Assembly (NCBI RefSeq): GCF_001428605.1
Contig: NZ_LMID01000011.1
Location: 902,721 to 966,720 of the forward strand
Origin: Sphingomonas sp. Root720
GTDB taxonomy: Bacteria; Pseudomonadota; Alphaproteobacteria; Sphingomonadales; Sphingomonadaceae
Direction: 5' to 3'
DNA: 64,000 nt
The notes below the pieces were generated by a model. That model ran no database searches and was not told the DNA's origin. It worked only from the letters and a program-made list of their open reading frames with translations. The number at the start of each line of letters is the position of its first letter. Within the stretch, counting starts at the first letter, position 1. Shown piece by piece: positions 8,620 through 17,539 of the stretch. The position numbers were made by a program, and so were the translations under genes.

Positions 8620-9885
8620 TCAGCGCTTGTCGAAGCCCAGCCAGAGCTGCTTCAGGCCGAAGGCCACATAGGTCGTGGTGTAGTCGTAGCTGTCGTCGCC
8701 GCGGGTCGCGCGGAAGTTCTTCATCCGGGTCACCAGCGCCTTGAAGGCGATGCGCATCTCGCCGCGCGCCAGCTGGTTGCCGATGCACATGTGGATGCCC
8801 GCGCCGAAGGTCAGGTGGCTGCGCATGTTGGGGCGTTCCAGATCGACCGTCTCGGGATCGGGAAAGATCGACGGATCGAGGTTCGCCGCGCCGAAGCGGG
8901 TCTCCAGGATCGATCCCTCGGGGATCGCGACCCCGCCGATCTCCATATCGGCGGTCGCGCGGCGGAACATCACGGTGGCCGGCGCCATGATGCGCAGCGT
9001 CTCCTCGACGAAGGCGTCGAGCTTGGCGTCGTCCTCGCGGATCTCGTCGGCCAGCTCGGGCCGCTCGATCAGCAGCTTCACCCCGCCGGCGATGGCGTTG
9101 GCGGTGGTTTCGCCGCCCGCAAGGAACAGCAGGAACAGGATCGAGATCAGCTCGCGCATGTCCAGGGTGCGGCCGTCGACCTCGGCATGGACCAGCGTGC
9201 TCAGCAGGCTGTCGTCCGGCGTTTCGCGGACCCGCTCGACATTCTTGGCCAGATAGCGGTGCAGCTCGGTTACCACCGGCACGATCTCCAGCTCGCGCTG
9301 CGGATCGAGCGCGGGGTTGCTGGATTCGAGCGACAGGTCGTTCCAGCGCTTGAACTTGTCGAGATCCTTGTCGGTGACGCCGAGGATATCGGTGAACACC
9401 GTCAGCGGCAGGCGCATCGCGAACTCGTCGAAGAACTCGACCTCGGGCTTGTCGATGAAGCGATCGATCAGCTCGTTGGTCGATATTTCGATCTGGGGTT
9501 CCAGGCCGAGAACCTTGGCGCGGGTGAAGGCCTTGTCGACCAGCGTACGGTACGCCTTGTGCGACGGCGGATCGTTGGTGACGAGCGTGTCCATCGGCAG
9601 ATAGCCGGTCTCGCGGAAGATGCGGTCCACCTCGTCGCTGACGCTCGACTTGCGGGTCTGGATGACGCCGGTCTTGCAGGACAGCGTCTTGTTGTTCATC
9701 ACCGCCTTGCGGACGTCCTCATAGCGGGTGAGCACATAATTGCCGCTGACCGGATCCTTGTAGACCGGATGTTCCTCGCGCAGCTGATGATAGACGGGGA
9801 AGGGGCATTTGCGCGTCTCGGGATCGGTGAAGGTGATCGGGCAGCGGTCGCCCGATGCTTCGCCCTCGAGAATCGTCTGATCCAT
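8620..9885 (-). CDS. Cytochrome P450 (1)
   Basis: A 421-residue soluble class I bacterial P450. The I-helix oxygen-activation motif AGGETT is at 256-261, with a second glycine in place of the common A/GxD/ET spacing. ExxR is E295-R298. The haem loop FGAGIHMCIG carries the thiolate C367. ATG 9885 is preferred because GGGAG lies eight bases upstream; ATG 9900 and a further upstream ATG lack a site. No dedicated ferredoxin gene is nearby, so electrons likely come from elsewhere or from the 2Fe-2S reductase at 5878. It diverges from the TauD/TfdA dioxygenase gene over a 437-base gap. Substrate unknown; presumably a hydrophobic ring compound. Confidence 0.95.
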   Translation of the reverse strand: MDQTILEGEASGDRCPITFTDPETRKCPFPVYHQLREEHPVYKDPVSGNYVLTRYEDVRKAVMNNKTLSCKTGVIQTRKSSVSDEVDRIFRETGYLPMDTLVTNDPPSHKAYRTLVDKAFTRAKVLGLEPQIEISTNELIDRFIDKPEVEFFDEFAMRLPLTVFTDILGVTDKDLDKFKRWNDLSLESSNPALDPQRELEIVPVVTELHRYLAKNVERVRETPDDSLLSTLVHAEVDGRTLDMRELISILFLLFLAGGETTANAIAGGVKLLIERPELADEIREDDAKLDAFVEETLRIMAPATVMFRRATADMEIGGVAIPEGSILETRFGAANLDPSIFPDPETVDLERPNMRSHLTFGAGIHMCIGNQLARGEMRIAFKALVTRMKNFRATRGDDSYDYTTTYVAFGLKQLWLGFDKR

Positions 9886-10322
9886 TTCCAAAACTCCCAT
9901 TCCGGCGTTCGACCGGGCTTGAACTCCCCGAATTCCTAGGCGCGCGCGCAGGGGGCGGGCAAAGCGATCCTCTTTTCGAAACCGCACTTATGATAAGGAT
10001 TCCGGGTGCCGCCGCCGACGGCGGGAGCGCGATGAGCGGGATCGACAATAAGGAGGCGGTTTTCGAAAAACTTGCCGATTGAGTTCGCGCTGGGCGGGGA
10101 TAGCTCTCCTGCAGGTGGCTGCAAGCGTCGGAGAGGTCAGATCATGCGTTCGAAACCGACCGTCCTGCCGGCCCGATCGGTCGCGGTAGGATCAGCGCGG
10201 GGGAATGGGACGTTCGCGTCCGGCTCGTGGCCGTCATGCCCGACAGGACGGCGTCTGGAAGTTGCAGAGCCGAAAGCTCCAGAGCGCCGGGATACCGGCG
10301 TGACCATCGAGGAACCTACATC
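9886..10322. promoter_or_regulatory. 437-base divergent intergenic region with repeated TTTTCGAAA palindromes
   Basis: This gap separates the divergent P450 and TauD/TfdA genes. It holds TTTTCGAAA at 9973-9981 and the perfect palindrome TTTTCGAAAA at 10060-10069, 87 bases apart. A TATGAT hexamer lies at 9989-9994 without a convincing -35. Small frames here (for example 16 codons at 10032-10082) have no support. A regulator that binds paired palindromes is a reasonable reading, unproven. Confidence 0.4.
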
Positions 10323-11246
10323 ATGACCCTGCAGATCAAGCCCGACAGCGCCGACTATGTCGCGAGGATAAGCGGCGTCGACCTCAGCCGGCCGCTGGAC
10401 GAGGCAAGCGTCGGCGCGATCGTCGAGGCGAGCGACAAATATGCGGTGCTGGTCTTCCACGACCAGCCGTTGACCGACGAGCAGCTCGTCAATTTCGGCG
10501 CCAGCTTCGGTCCGCTCGATGTCGGCCTGCAGGAAAAGCTGATGAAGAAGGTGCAGGATCGCTACGCCAGCGCCGCGATCAGCGACATTTCCAATGTCGA
10601 CGGCAGTTCGGGCGATGTCGCCGACCGCAAGCACAAGCAGGCGATCATGAACGTCGGCAACCGCTTCTGGCACAGCGACTCTTCTTATGACCGCCATCCG
10701 TATCGCTATTCGATCCTCACCGCGAAGACCGTAGCGAGCAAGGGTGGGGCGACCGAATATGCCGATCTGCGCGCCGCTTACGACGCGCTCGACGAGGACA
10801 CCAAGGCGCTGATCGCCGACCGGACCGCGACCTTCTATTCGCATTTCACGCGGCAATGGCTGGGGATCGAGGACCGGCCCGAGGATCTGCGCGTGTTCCC
10901 GCCGGTGCGCTGGCCGATGGTCCGGACCCATCCGGGATCGGGCCGCAAGCTGCTGTGGTGCGACAGCAAGGTCTGCGAGATCTCCGGCATGTCCATCCCG
11001 GAGGGCCGGGCGCTGGCGCATGAGCTGATCGAGCATATCGGCCAGCGCGAGCGGGTCTATTCCCATTATTGGCAACCGCACGACGTCATCCTGTACGACA
11101 ACCGATCGGTGCTGCATCGCGGCCGTCGCTTCGACATGACCGAGCGCCGCGAGATGCGCCGCGTCGCCACCGTCGACAGTTCCGAGGCCCTGGAGCAGGC
11201 GCCGGTCAGCGTCGCGCTGCCGGCGGGCATGCTCGCCGCCGGCTGA
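10323..11246 (+). CDS. TauD/TfdA-family Fe(II)/2-oxoglutarate-dependent dioxygenase (1)
   Basis: 307 residues. The iron-binding facial triad starts with H117-S-D119 in 'NRFWHSDSSYDRH'. The distal histidine is H265 in 'NRSVLHRGRRF', and the 2-oxoglutarate-binding arginine follows about 14 residues later. The family hydroxylates next to a heteroatom and so releases sulfite, phenol or aldehyde (TauD, TfdA), or hydroxylates carbon. ATG 10323 is chosen with GAGGA upstream. It ends next to a GC hairpin before the convergent aldo/keto reductase. A second, diverged member is at 27127-28086. Substrate not readable. Confidence 0.9.
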   Translation: MTLQIKPDSADYVARISGVDLSRPLDEASVGAIVEASDKYAVLVFHDQPLTDEQLVNFGASFGPLDVGLQEKLMKKVQDRYASAAISDISNVDGSSGDVADRKHKQAIMNVGNRFWHSDSSYDRHPYRYSILTAKTVASKGGATEYADLRAAYDALDEDTKALIADRTATFYSHFTRQWLGIEDRPEDLRVFPPVRWPMVRTHPGSGRKLLWCDSKVCEISGMSIPEGRALAHELIEHIGQRERVYSHYWQPHDVILYDNRSVLHRGRRFDMTERREMRRVATVDSSEALEQAPVSVALPAGMLAAG

Positions 11247-11254
11247 CCTGCGGA

Positions 11255-11280
11255 CCCGGCGCGTCGTGCGGCGCGCCGGG
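11255..11280. terminator. GC hairpin between convergent genes
   Basis: CCCGGCGCG (11255-11263) pairs perfectly with CGCGCCGGG (11272-11280) around an eight-base loop. No T run follows, so this is a weak terminator or a pause hairpin. Confidence 0.4.
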
Positions 11281-11290
11281 CATCGGGCTG

Positions 11291-12289
<999 letters not shown>

Positions 12290-12452
12290 GCTGCTCTCCT
12301 TGCTGATCCGGCCCGCTTGGACCCACCGTGCCGACGCGTGCAAGCATGGCCGGTGCGATCGGACGGTGCCCGTAAGGACTGGTCGCTTTTCCTAAACCGC
12401 CTCGTTGGCCGGCCGAGGGCTGGCCCGGTATCCTCGTGCGAAAGGAGGCTCG

Positions 12453-12878
12453 ATGACCCATCCGATCAGCCGTATCGATCATGTCGCGATCACCGTCGCC
12501 GACCTCGATCGCTCGACCCGCTTCTACATCGACGTCCTCGATGCCGCGATCGTCCGCGATTACGAGATCGACGGCCGGGTGATGGTGCGCCAGCTCCGCA
12601 TCGGCGGCGCGATGGTCAATCTTCATCAGGCGGGGCACAGCCATCCGTTGGTCGCCGGCCGCCCGACACCGGGGGCCGTCGACATCTGCTTTCGCTGGGA
12701 AGGACCGATCGCCGCAGCCCAGGACCGGCTGGCCCGCGAGGGCGTCGCGATCGAGGACGGGCCGTCCGAGCGCCATGCCTCGAACGGCGCGGCCGGACTT
12801 TCGGTCTATTTCCGCGATCCCGACGACAATCTGCTCGAACTGCTGACGATCACCGACGGAGAGGGAGACCGGGCATGA
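12453..12878 (+). CDS. VOC-family protein, operon with EthD
   Basis: 141 residues, with the VOC start 'IDHVAITVADLDRSTRFY' and end 'FRDPDDNLLELL', the glyoxalase/dioxygenase family signature. ATG 12453 follows a strong AAAGGAGG. The stop overlaps the next ATG (ATGA), giving the VOC-EthD pair. It is shorter than the VOC protein at 8046-8585 but occupies an equivalent neighbourhood. Function may be epimerase, lyase or dioxygenase. Confidence 0.87.
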   Translation: MTHPISRIDHVAITVADLDRSTRFYIDVLDAAIVRDYEIDGRVMVRQLRIGGAMVNLHQAGHSHPLVAGRPTPGAVDICFRWEGPIAAAQDRLAREGVAIEDGPSERHASNGAAGLSVYFRDPDDNLLELLTITDGEGDRA

Positions 12879-13252
12879 AGCTGCTATGCCTGCTGAAGCG
12901 CAAGGCCGGGATGAGCGCGGAGGCGTTTCGCGCTTATTATGAGGCGAACCACGTCCCGCTGATCACGCGGCTGCTGCCCTTCTTCACCGCCTATGAGCGC
13001 AACTATCGCGACGCGCGCTACGATTTCGCGCCCGCGCATGTCGACGACCGGTTCACCGGGCCCGACTTCGACGTCGTCACCGAGATCAGCTTCGCCAGCG
13101 TCGAGGATTATCAGCGCATGCTGGACGCGCTCGCCGATCCCGCGATCGGCGAGCCCATCCGCCGCGACGAGGAGAAGTTCCTCGATCGCGGCTCGCTGGC
13201 GCTCTACATGGTCGAGACGCTGGCCTCGCGGGGCGCCGTCACGCCTTCGTGA
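12875..13252 (+). CDS. EthD-family protein (copy 2)
   Basis: 125 residues, with 'FRAYYEANHVPLITRL' and the 'RDEEKFLDRG' tail, sharing both conserved blocks with the EthD at 6927-7274. Start set by ATGA overlap with the VOC gene. Its 3' end overlaps the convergent SDR gene by 14 bases (13239-13252). The repeated EthD/VOC pairing suggests duplication and divergence of a module handling two related intermediates. Confidence 0.85.
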   Translation: MKLLCLLKRKAGMSAEAFRAYYEANHVPLITRLLPFFTAYERNYRDARYDFAPAHVDDRFTGPDFDVVTEISFASVEDYQRMLDALADPAIGEPIRRDEEKFLDRGSLALYMVETLASRGAVTPS

Positions 13253-14171
13253 AGCGCTCGACCAGGTCGAGGCCGCGGAGTTCGGCTTCGCGGCCGATCA
13301 CCAGCCCCGACCGGTCGAAGCGGTCCTGGTCGAGAATCTCGTCGTCAAAGGCATCGCGGATCGCTTCCGGGGTCGGCGTGCGCGAGCAATAGCCGGGCGT
13401 CTCGACCACCTTGATGCGGGTCGTGGTGCCGGCCATGACGCCGAAGATCTCGCCATTGGCCTTGCAGTCCTCATGCGACAGCCAGACCACCGTGGGGGCG
13501 ACCAGCTCGGGCTCGAAGGCGCCCGCGGGCATGCGCTCCACTATGCCCTCGATCAGCTTGACGGGGCGGGTGATGCCGCCCGGCGCGACCGCGTTGATCG
13601 CGATGCCGTGCCCCTCCGCTTCGAGCGACAGGGTGCGCGTCAGGCCGTGGATCGCGGCCTTGGCGGCCGAATATTCCAGGTTGTGGCGCGAGCCGAGATA
13701 GCCGGTGTGCGAGGCGGTGTTGACGACCCGGCCATAGCCTTGATCGACCATGTGGGGCCAGGCGGCGCGGATGACGTTGACGCTGCCCATCACATGGACC
13801 TGCCAGATGGAGGCGAAGCTCTCGCTGCTCGTCTCGACGAAGCCGTGGCGGGTGAAGAAATTGCCGGCATTGTTCACGACGATGTCGATCCGGCCGAAGC
13901 TGTCGATCGCCTGGCGGACCATGGCGCGGGCGCCGTCCTCGGTCGCGACCGTGTCGAAATTGGCGACCGCGGTGCCGCCGTCGGCCTCGATCTCGGCCAC
14001 CACGTCGCGGGCGGGCGTCTCGTCGCCGCCCTCGCCGCCGAGCCCGACGCCCGGATCGTTGACGACGACCTTTGCGCCATGCGCCGCCAGGAGCCGGGCA
14101 TGTGCCCGCCCCAGGCCGCGTCCGGCACCGGTCACCAGGGCGACCCGCCCGTCCAGTCGAAGCTCACCCAT
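13239..14171 (-). CDS. SDR-family dehydrogenase, HSD17B4/(3R)-hydroxyacyl-CoA-dehydrogenase-like
   Basis: 310 residues. TGAGRGLG is at 14-21, followed by the long 'VNDPGVGLGGEG' insert and 'YSAAKAA', features shared with the SDR domain of peroxisomal multifunctional enzyme type 2 (HSD17B4). A member with this length and insert typically oxidises a 3-hydroxyacyl-CoA or a ring alcohol. ATG 14171 has GAGGAGAG upstream; frames extending further upstream lack a site. It diverges from the SnoaL-OYE pair. Tail overlaps the EthD gene convergently. Confidence 0.88.
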   Translation of the reverse strand: MGELRLDGRVALVTGAGRGLGRAHARLLAAHGAKVVVNDPGVGLGGEGGDETPARDVVAEIEADGGTAVANFDTVATEDGARAMVRQAIDSFGRIDIVVNNAGNFFTRHGFVETSSESFASIWQVHVMGSVNVIRAAWPHMVDQGYGRVVNTASHTGYLGSRHNLEYSAAKAAIHGLTRTLSLEAEGHGIAINAVAPGGITRPVKLIEGIVERMPAGAFEPELVAPTVVWLSHEDCKANGEIFGVMAGTTTRIKVVETPGYCSRTPTPEAIRDAFDDEILDQDRFDRSGLVIGREAELRGLDLVERFTKA

Positions 14172-14394
14172 TTCGCTCTCCTCATCGCATATCCGGTTCG
14201 ACGCGCAGCTTGGGATCGCATCTCGCGGTGGATCAACGGCGGGTGATTGCGTTTGCCGTCTTGCCCTTGTCTTTTCCGGCAGACGGGCGGCCGGTTGCCC
14301 GGATTCTTCATATCGTGCTTGGAATGGCACAGTGGTCGCTTTGGCGACGTCCGCCCTTTTGAGGCAGAAACGCGACGAACGAGAGGAGCTTCCC

Positions 14395-14850
14395 ATGGAC
14401 ACCGTCGAGCGCCTGGCCGCCGTCGAGGCGATAAAGATCCTGAAGGCGCGCTACTGCCGCTATGTCGACACGCAGGACTGGGCGGCCTTCCGGACGCTGT
14501 TCGCCGACGACGCGACGCTGTACTTCCCCGAAAATTACGATGCCGCGTCGTCGATCGACGATTTCATGCAGGGGGTGGGGCCCGCGCTGGAAGGCGGGGT
14601 GACCATCCACCATGCCGTGATGCCCGAGATCGAGATTCTCGATACCGACGAGGCGCGGGGGATCTGGGCGATGCGCGACGCGCTCTACTTCCCGCCCGGT
14701 GCGCGCGGGCTGGCCGGTGCGAGCGAGATCCACGGCACCGGCCATTATCACGAAACCTATGTGCGCCGGGACGGGCAATGGCTGTTCGCCTCGATCCGGC
14801 TGTCGCGGCTCCGGCTCGAGGTCCAGGCCCAGCCGCGCGCGGTCGCCTGA
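14395..14850 (+). CDS. SnoaL-like (NTF2-fold) protein
   Basis: 151 residues, SnoaL_4-type. The start 'MDTVERLAAVEAIKILKARYCRYVDTQDW' region and the 'LFADDATLYFP' strand are typical of the family, which includes dehydratases, isomerases and ring hydroxylase small subunits. GAGAGGAG precedes the ATG. It is 14 bases upstream of the OYE gene and probably cotranscribed, so a dehydration or double-bond isomerisation linked to enone reduction is a reasonable inference. Confidence 0.85.
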   Translation: MDTVERLAAVEAIKILKARYCRYVDTQDWAAFRTLFADDATLYFPENYDAASSIDDFMQGVGPALEGGVTIHHAVMPEIEILDTDEARGIWAMRDALYFPPGARGLAGASEIHGTGHYHETYVRRDGQWLFASIRLSRLRLEVQAQPRAVA

Positions 14851-14864
14851 GGGAATATCCACCG

Positions 14865-16025
14865 ATGAGCGTCGATTCCCGCCCGCTGTTCGAACCGCTG
14901 CGGATCAACGACATGCTGACATTGCAAAACCGCATCGTCATGGCGCCGATGACCCGCAACCGATCGCCCGAAGGCGTGCCGGGCGAGGACGTCGCGGCCT
15001 ATTACCGCCGCCGGGCCGAGAACGATGTCGGCCTGATCGTGACCGAAGGGGTCGCGGTCGACCATCCGGCGGCGGTCGGCAATGCCGGGCTCAAGGAATT
15101 CGCGGTCCCCGACATGTTCGGCGAAGCGGCGCTGGCCGGCTGGCGGTCGGTGGTCGATGGCGTCCACGCCGCGGGCGGCCGCATCTTCCCCCAGCTCTGG
15201 CATCAGGGCGTCATGCGGATCGCGGGCAGCGGGCGCTTTCCCGATGCGCCCTCGATGCGCCCATCGGGCATATGGGGCCCGCCGGGGCGCCGCACCTCGT
15301 CGGCCGCCGACTATGTCGAGGCGATGCTGCCGCCGACCCAGCCGATGACCGAAAGCGAGATCGCCGACGTCATCGACGCCTTCGCCCGCAGCGCGCGCAA
15401 CGCCAAGGCTGTGGGCTTCGACGGTATCGCGCTGCATGGCGGCCATGGCTATCTGTTCGACGTCTTCTTCTGGCCGGACACGAACCGGCGGGACGACCGC
15501 TTCGGCGGCGACCTGGCGGGGCGCGCCCGGTTCGCGACCGAGGTGATCCGCGCGATCCGGCGCGAAGTCGGCCCCGCCATGCCGATCATGTTCCGCTTCT
15601 CGCAGTGGAAGCAGCAGGATTTCGACGCCCGGATCGCCGACACGCCCGATGAACTCGGTGCGTGGCTGGGGCTGCTCGTCGATGCCGGCGTCGACATCCT
15701 CGACGCCAGCACGCGGATGTTCGACGCGCCGGGCTTCGAAGGCAGCGACCTGAGCCTCGCCGGCTGGACCCGCAAGCTGACCGGCAAGCCGACCATGGCG
15801 GTCGGCAGCATCGGCTTGAGCAAGGATCTCTACGAACGCCCCTCCGAGACGCAGGCGATCGCGGCGAGCGGACTCGATCGGGTGATGGCGCGGATGGCGG
15901 CCGGCGAGTTCGACCTGGCCGGCGTCGGCCGCTCGCTGATCGCCGATCCTGAATGGGCGGTGCGGGCGCGCAGCGGCGAGCCCTTCAAGCCCTATACGCT
16001 GGAAGCCACCACGCGGCTCTACTGA
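14865..16025 (+). CDS. NADH:flavin oxidoreductase, old yellow enzyme family
   Basis: 386 residues. FMN-binding TIM barrel with 'LQNRIVMAPMTRNRS' at the N-terminus and the active-site 'HGGHGYLFDVFFWP' block, where the histidine pair binds the activated carbonyl of the substrate. The C-terminal phosphate site is 'GVGRSLIADPEW'. OYE proteins reduce the C=C of enones with NAD(P)H; some act as 2,4-dienoyl-CoA or steroid enone reductases. Start at 14865, with GAGGG of the preceding stop region upstream. Coupled to the SnoaL gene. Ends just before the convergent AraC gene. Confidence 0.93.
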   Translation: MSVDSRPLFEPLRINDMLTLQNRIVMAPMTRNRSPEGVPGEDVAAYYRRRAENDVGLIVTEGVAVDHPAAVGNAGLKEFAVPDMFGEAALAGWRSVVDGVHAAGGRIFPQLWHQGVMRIAGSGRFPDAPSMRPSGIWGPPGRRTSSAADYVEAMLPPTQPMTESEIADVIDAFARSARNAKAVGFDGIALHGGHGYLFDVFFWPDTNRRDDRFGGDLAGRARFATEVIRAIRREVGPAMPIMFRFSQWKQQDFDARIADTPDELGAWLGLLVDAGVDILDASTRMFDAPGFEGSDLSLAGWTRKLTGKPTMAVGSIGLSKDLYERPSETQAIAASGLDRVMARMAAGEFDLAGVGRSLIADPEWAVRARSGEPFKPYTLEATTRLY

Positions 16026-16049
16026 ACGGACGCCGCGGCCGCGCCGCCT

Positions 16050-16955
16050 TCAGTTGAGATGGGCGGTGCGATACTCGCTTGGCGACATGGCGGTCAGGCG
16101 CCGGAAGCTGGAGGTGAAGGTCGCCTGATGGGTGAAGCCCAGCTCATAGGCGATTTCCTTCATCAGCATGCCGCTGTTGACCAGCAGGTCCTTGGCGCGC
16201 TCGAGCTGGACCTCCTCGACATAGGAATGGACGCTCCGGCCCGTGGTCAGCTTGAACCGGTTGCGGAAGCTGGACAGGTTCATGCCGCATACGGCAGCGA
16301 GCTGGCCGGCGGTCGGGCAACCGCCCCGCGCGCTGTGGATGAAGTCGAGCACGCGCTGCAGGTCGGCGTTGGACAGCGCGCTGGTCCGCTTGGGCATGTC
16401 GTCGGCGACGGGTCCCATGCGACGGAAATAGCGGCTGATGTCGACGACCAGCGTCGCCAGCAGGCCATCGATCAGCAGTTCGTTGGCGAACCCCGGATGC
16501 AGCATTTCCTGCCACAGCCGCCGCAAGGTCAGTTCGATCCGGCCACAGCGTATGTCCTGGCATTCGGCGAGCTGGTTGTCGCTCCAGTTTTCCAGCTCCC
16601 CCAGCATCCGGCGTTCCAGCTCGGGCTGGAAATGGCAGACCAGGTTGCGGGTCGATCGCAGCGGGTTGGACGGCCGGGCGCGAAACGGAACGCGCCCCGG
16701 CAGGAACATCAGCTTGCCCAGCTTGACGAAATCATCCCGGCGCCCGAGCCGCCAGGACGAGCTGAAATAGTCGGGGGTGATCCGCCAGCGGAGCAGCGAC
16801 CGATCCTCGCACCCTTCCAGCTCGGTGCCGTCGAATTCATAGTCGACGATCTCGATGGCGGCGCCGCTGGTCGCGCGCTCCACGAAGACGTGCTTGTGGT
16901 AGCCCTTGCCGCCAAGCTGGGAATGCGCCGCGTCCACGCCTCGTCCTCTCGCCAT
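16050..16955 (-). CDS. AraC-family transcriptional regulator (1)
   Basis: 301 residues. The C-terminal two-helix AraC DNA-binding domain includes 'TAGQLAAVCGMNLSSFRNRF' and 'LMKEIAYELGFTHQATFTSSFRR'; the N-terminal part is a cupin-like sensor. ATG 16955 is used. A GTG seven codons in, behind AGAGGACGAGG, is an alternative start. Similar in layout to the AraC at 37028-37903. It lies between two catabolic groups and likely activates one of them in response to an intermediate. Confidence 0.9.
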   Translation of the reverse strand: MARGRGVDAAHSQLGGKGYHKHVFVERATSGAAIEIVDYEFDGTELEGCEDRSLLRWRITPDYFSSSWRLGRRDDFVKLGKLMFLPGRVPFRARPSNPLRSTRNLVCHFQPELERRMLGELENWSDNQLAECQDIRCGRIELTLRRLWQEMLHPGFANELLIDGLLATLVVDISRYFRRMGPVADDMPKRTSALSNADLQRVLDFIHSARGGCPTAGQLAAVCGMNLSSFRNRFKLTTGRSVHSYVEEVQLERAKDLLVNSGMLMKEIAYELGFTHQATFTSSFRRLTAMSPSEYRTAHLN

Positions 16956-17140
16956 CGCGGCCCCCGACTCTCGATCGTTCGGTCGGCCGCATCCTGATGT
17001 CTCTTCCGTGCCGGTAGGTCGGAACGGGGATATCGTGCATGATGCGCGGAGCGATGGGAGCCGTCAAATGGCGATACCGGCGCTTTCTTGTGGAAAACGC
17101 GCGCGCCGGGGAACGTGCCGGGGGGCGGCGGTCGCGACCG

Positions 17141-17431
17141 TCAGGGCAGGTCGAGAACCTCGACCTTCCGGATCTCGAAGCCGGTGACGTAGCGTTCGAC
17201 GATCTCCAGCTCGATGCGCTCGGGATCCTCATAATAGGCCTTGGCGGCGGCGTCGAAGTCGCCGTCATGGTCGATCGCCCAGGTGAACATGTTCTGCTCG
17301 CGATCGGCGAAGGCGAATTTGATGCCGAAGCCGTGGCGACGGCGAACCGTGACGATGCGGCGCCAGACCTCCAGGAATTGCTCCCAGCCGTCCGGGGTGA
17401 TCTGATAGCGCTTGAGTTCGGTCGCGGCCAT
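17141..17431 (-). CDS. Small NIPSNAP-like dimeric alpha/beta-barrel protein
   Basis: 96 residues. The N-terminal 'LKRYQITPDGWEQFLEVWRR' and 'FGIKFAFADREQNMFTWAI' pattern resembles NIPSNAP/EthD-like ferredoxin-fold proteins; no catalytic role is assigned to these. ATG 17431 is preceded by AAGGAAGGA. It lies 108 bases downstream of the FO synthase gene on the same strand and could belong to the same transcript. Confidence 0.6.
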   Translation of the reverse strand: MAATELKRYQITPDGWEQFLEVWRRIVTVRRRHGFGIKFAFADREQNMFTWAIDHDGDFDAAAKAYYEDPERIELEIVERYVTGFEIRKVEVLDLP

Positions 17432-17539
17432 GCCAGTCCTTCCTTGTCGGTTACCGCATCCTAATGGCGGGGCCGCCGCGATGCCGCGTCCGTCTCTTAT
17501 GTTTTGCGGTCCCGCGTTTCGGGATGCCGTCATCCGCGG

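Noticed and set aside
10032..10082. 16-codon open frame upstream of the TauD gene
   Set aside because: No conservation can be seen and it lies in a palindrome-bearing regulatory gap.
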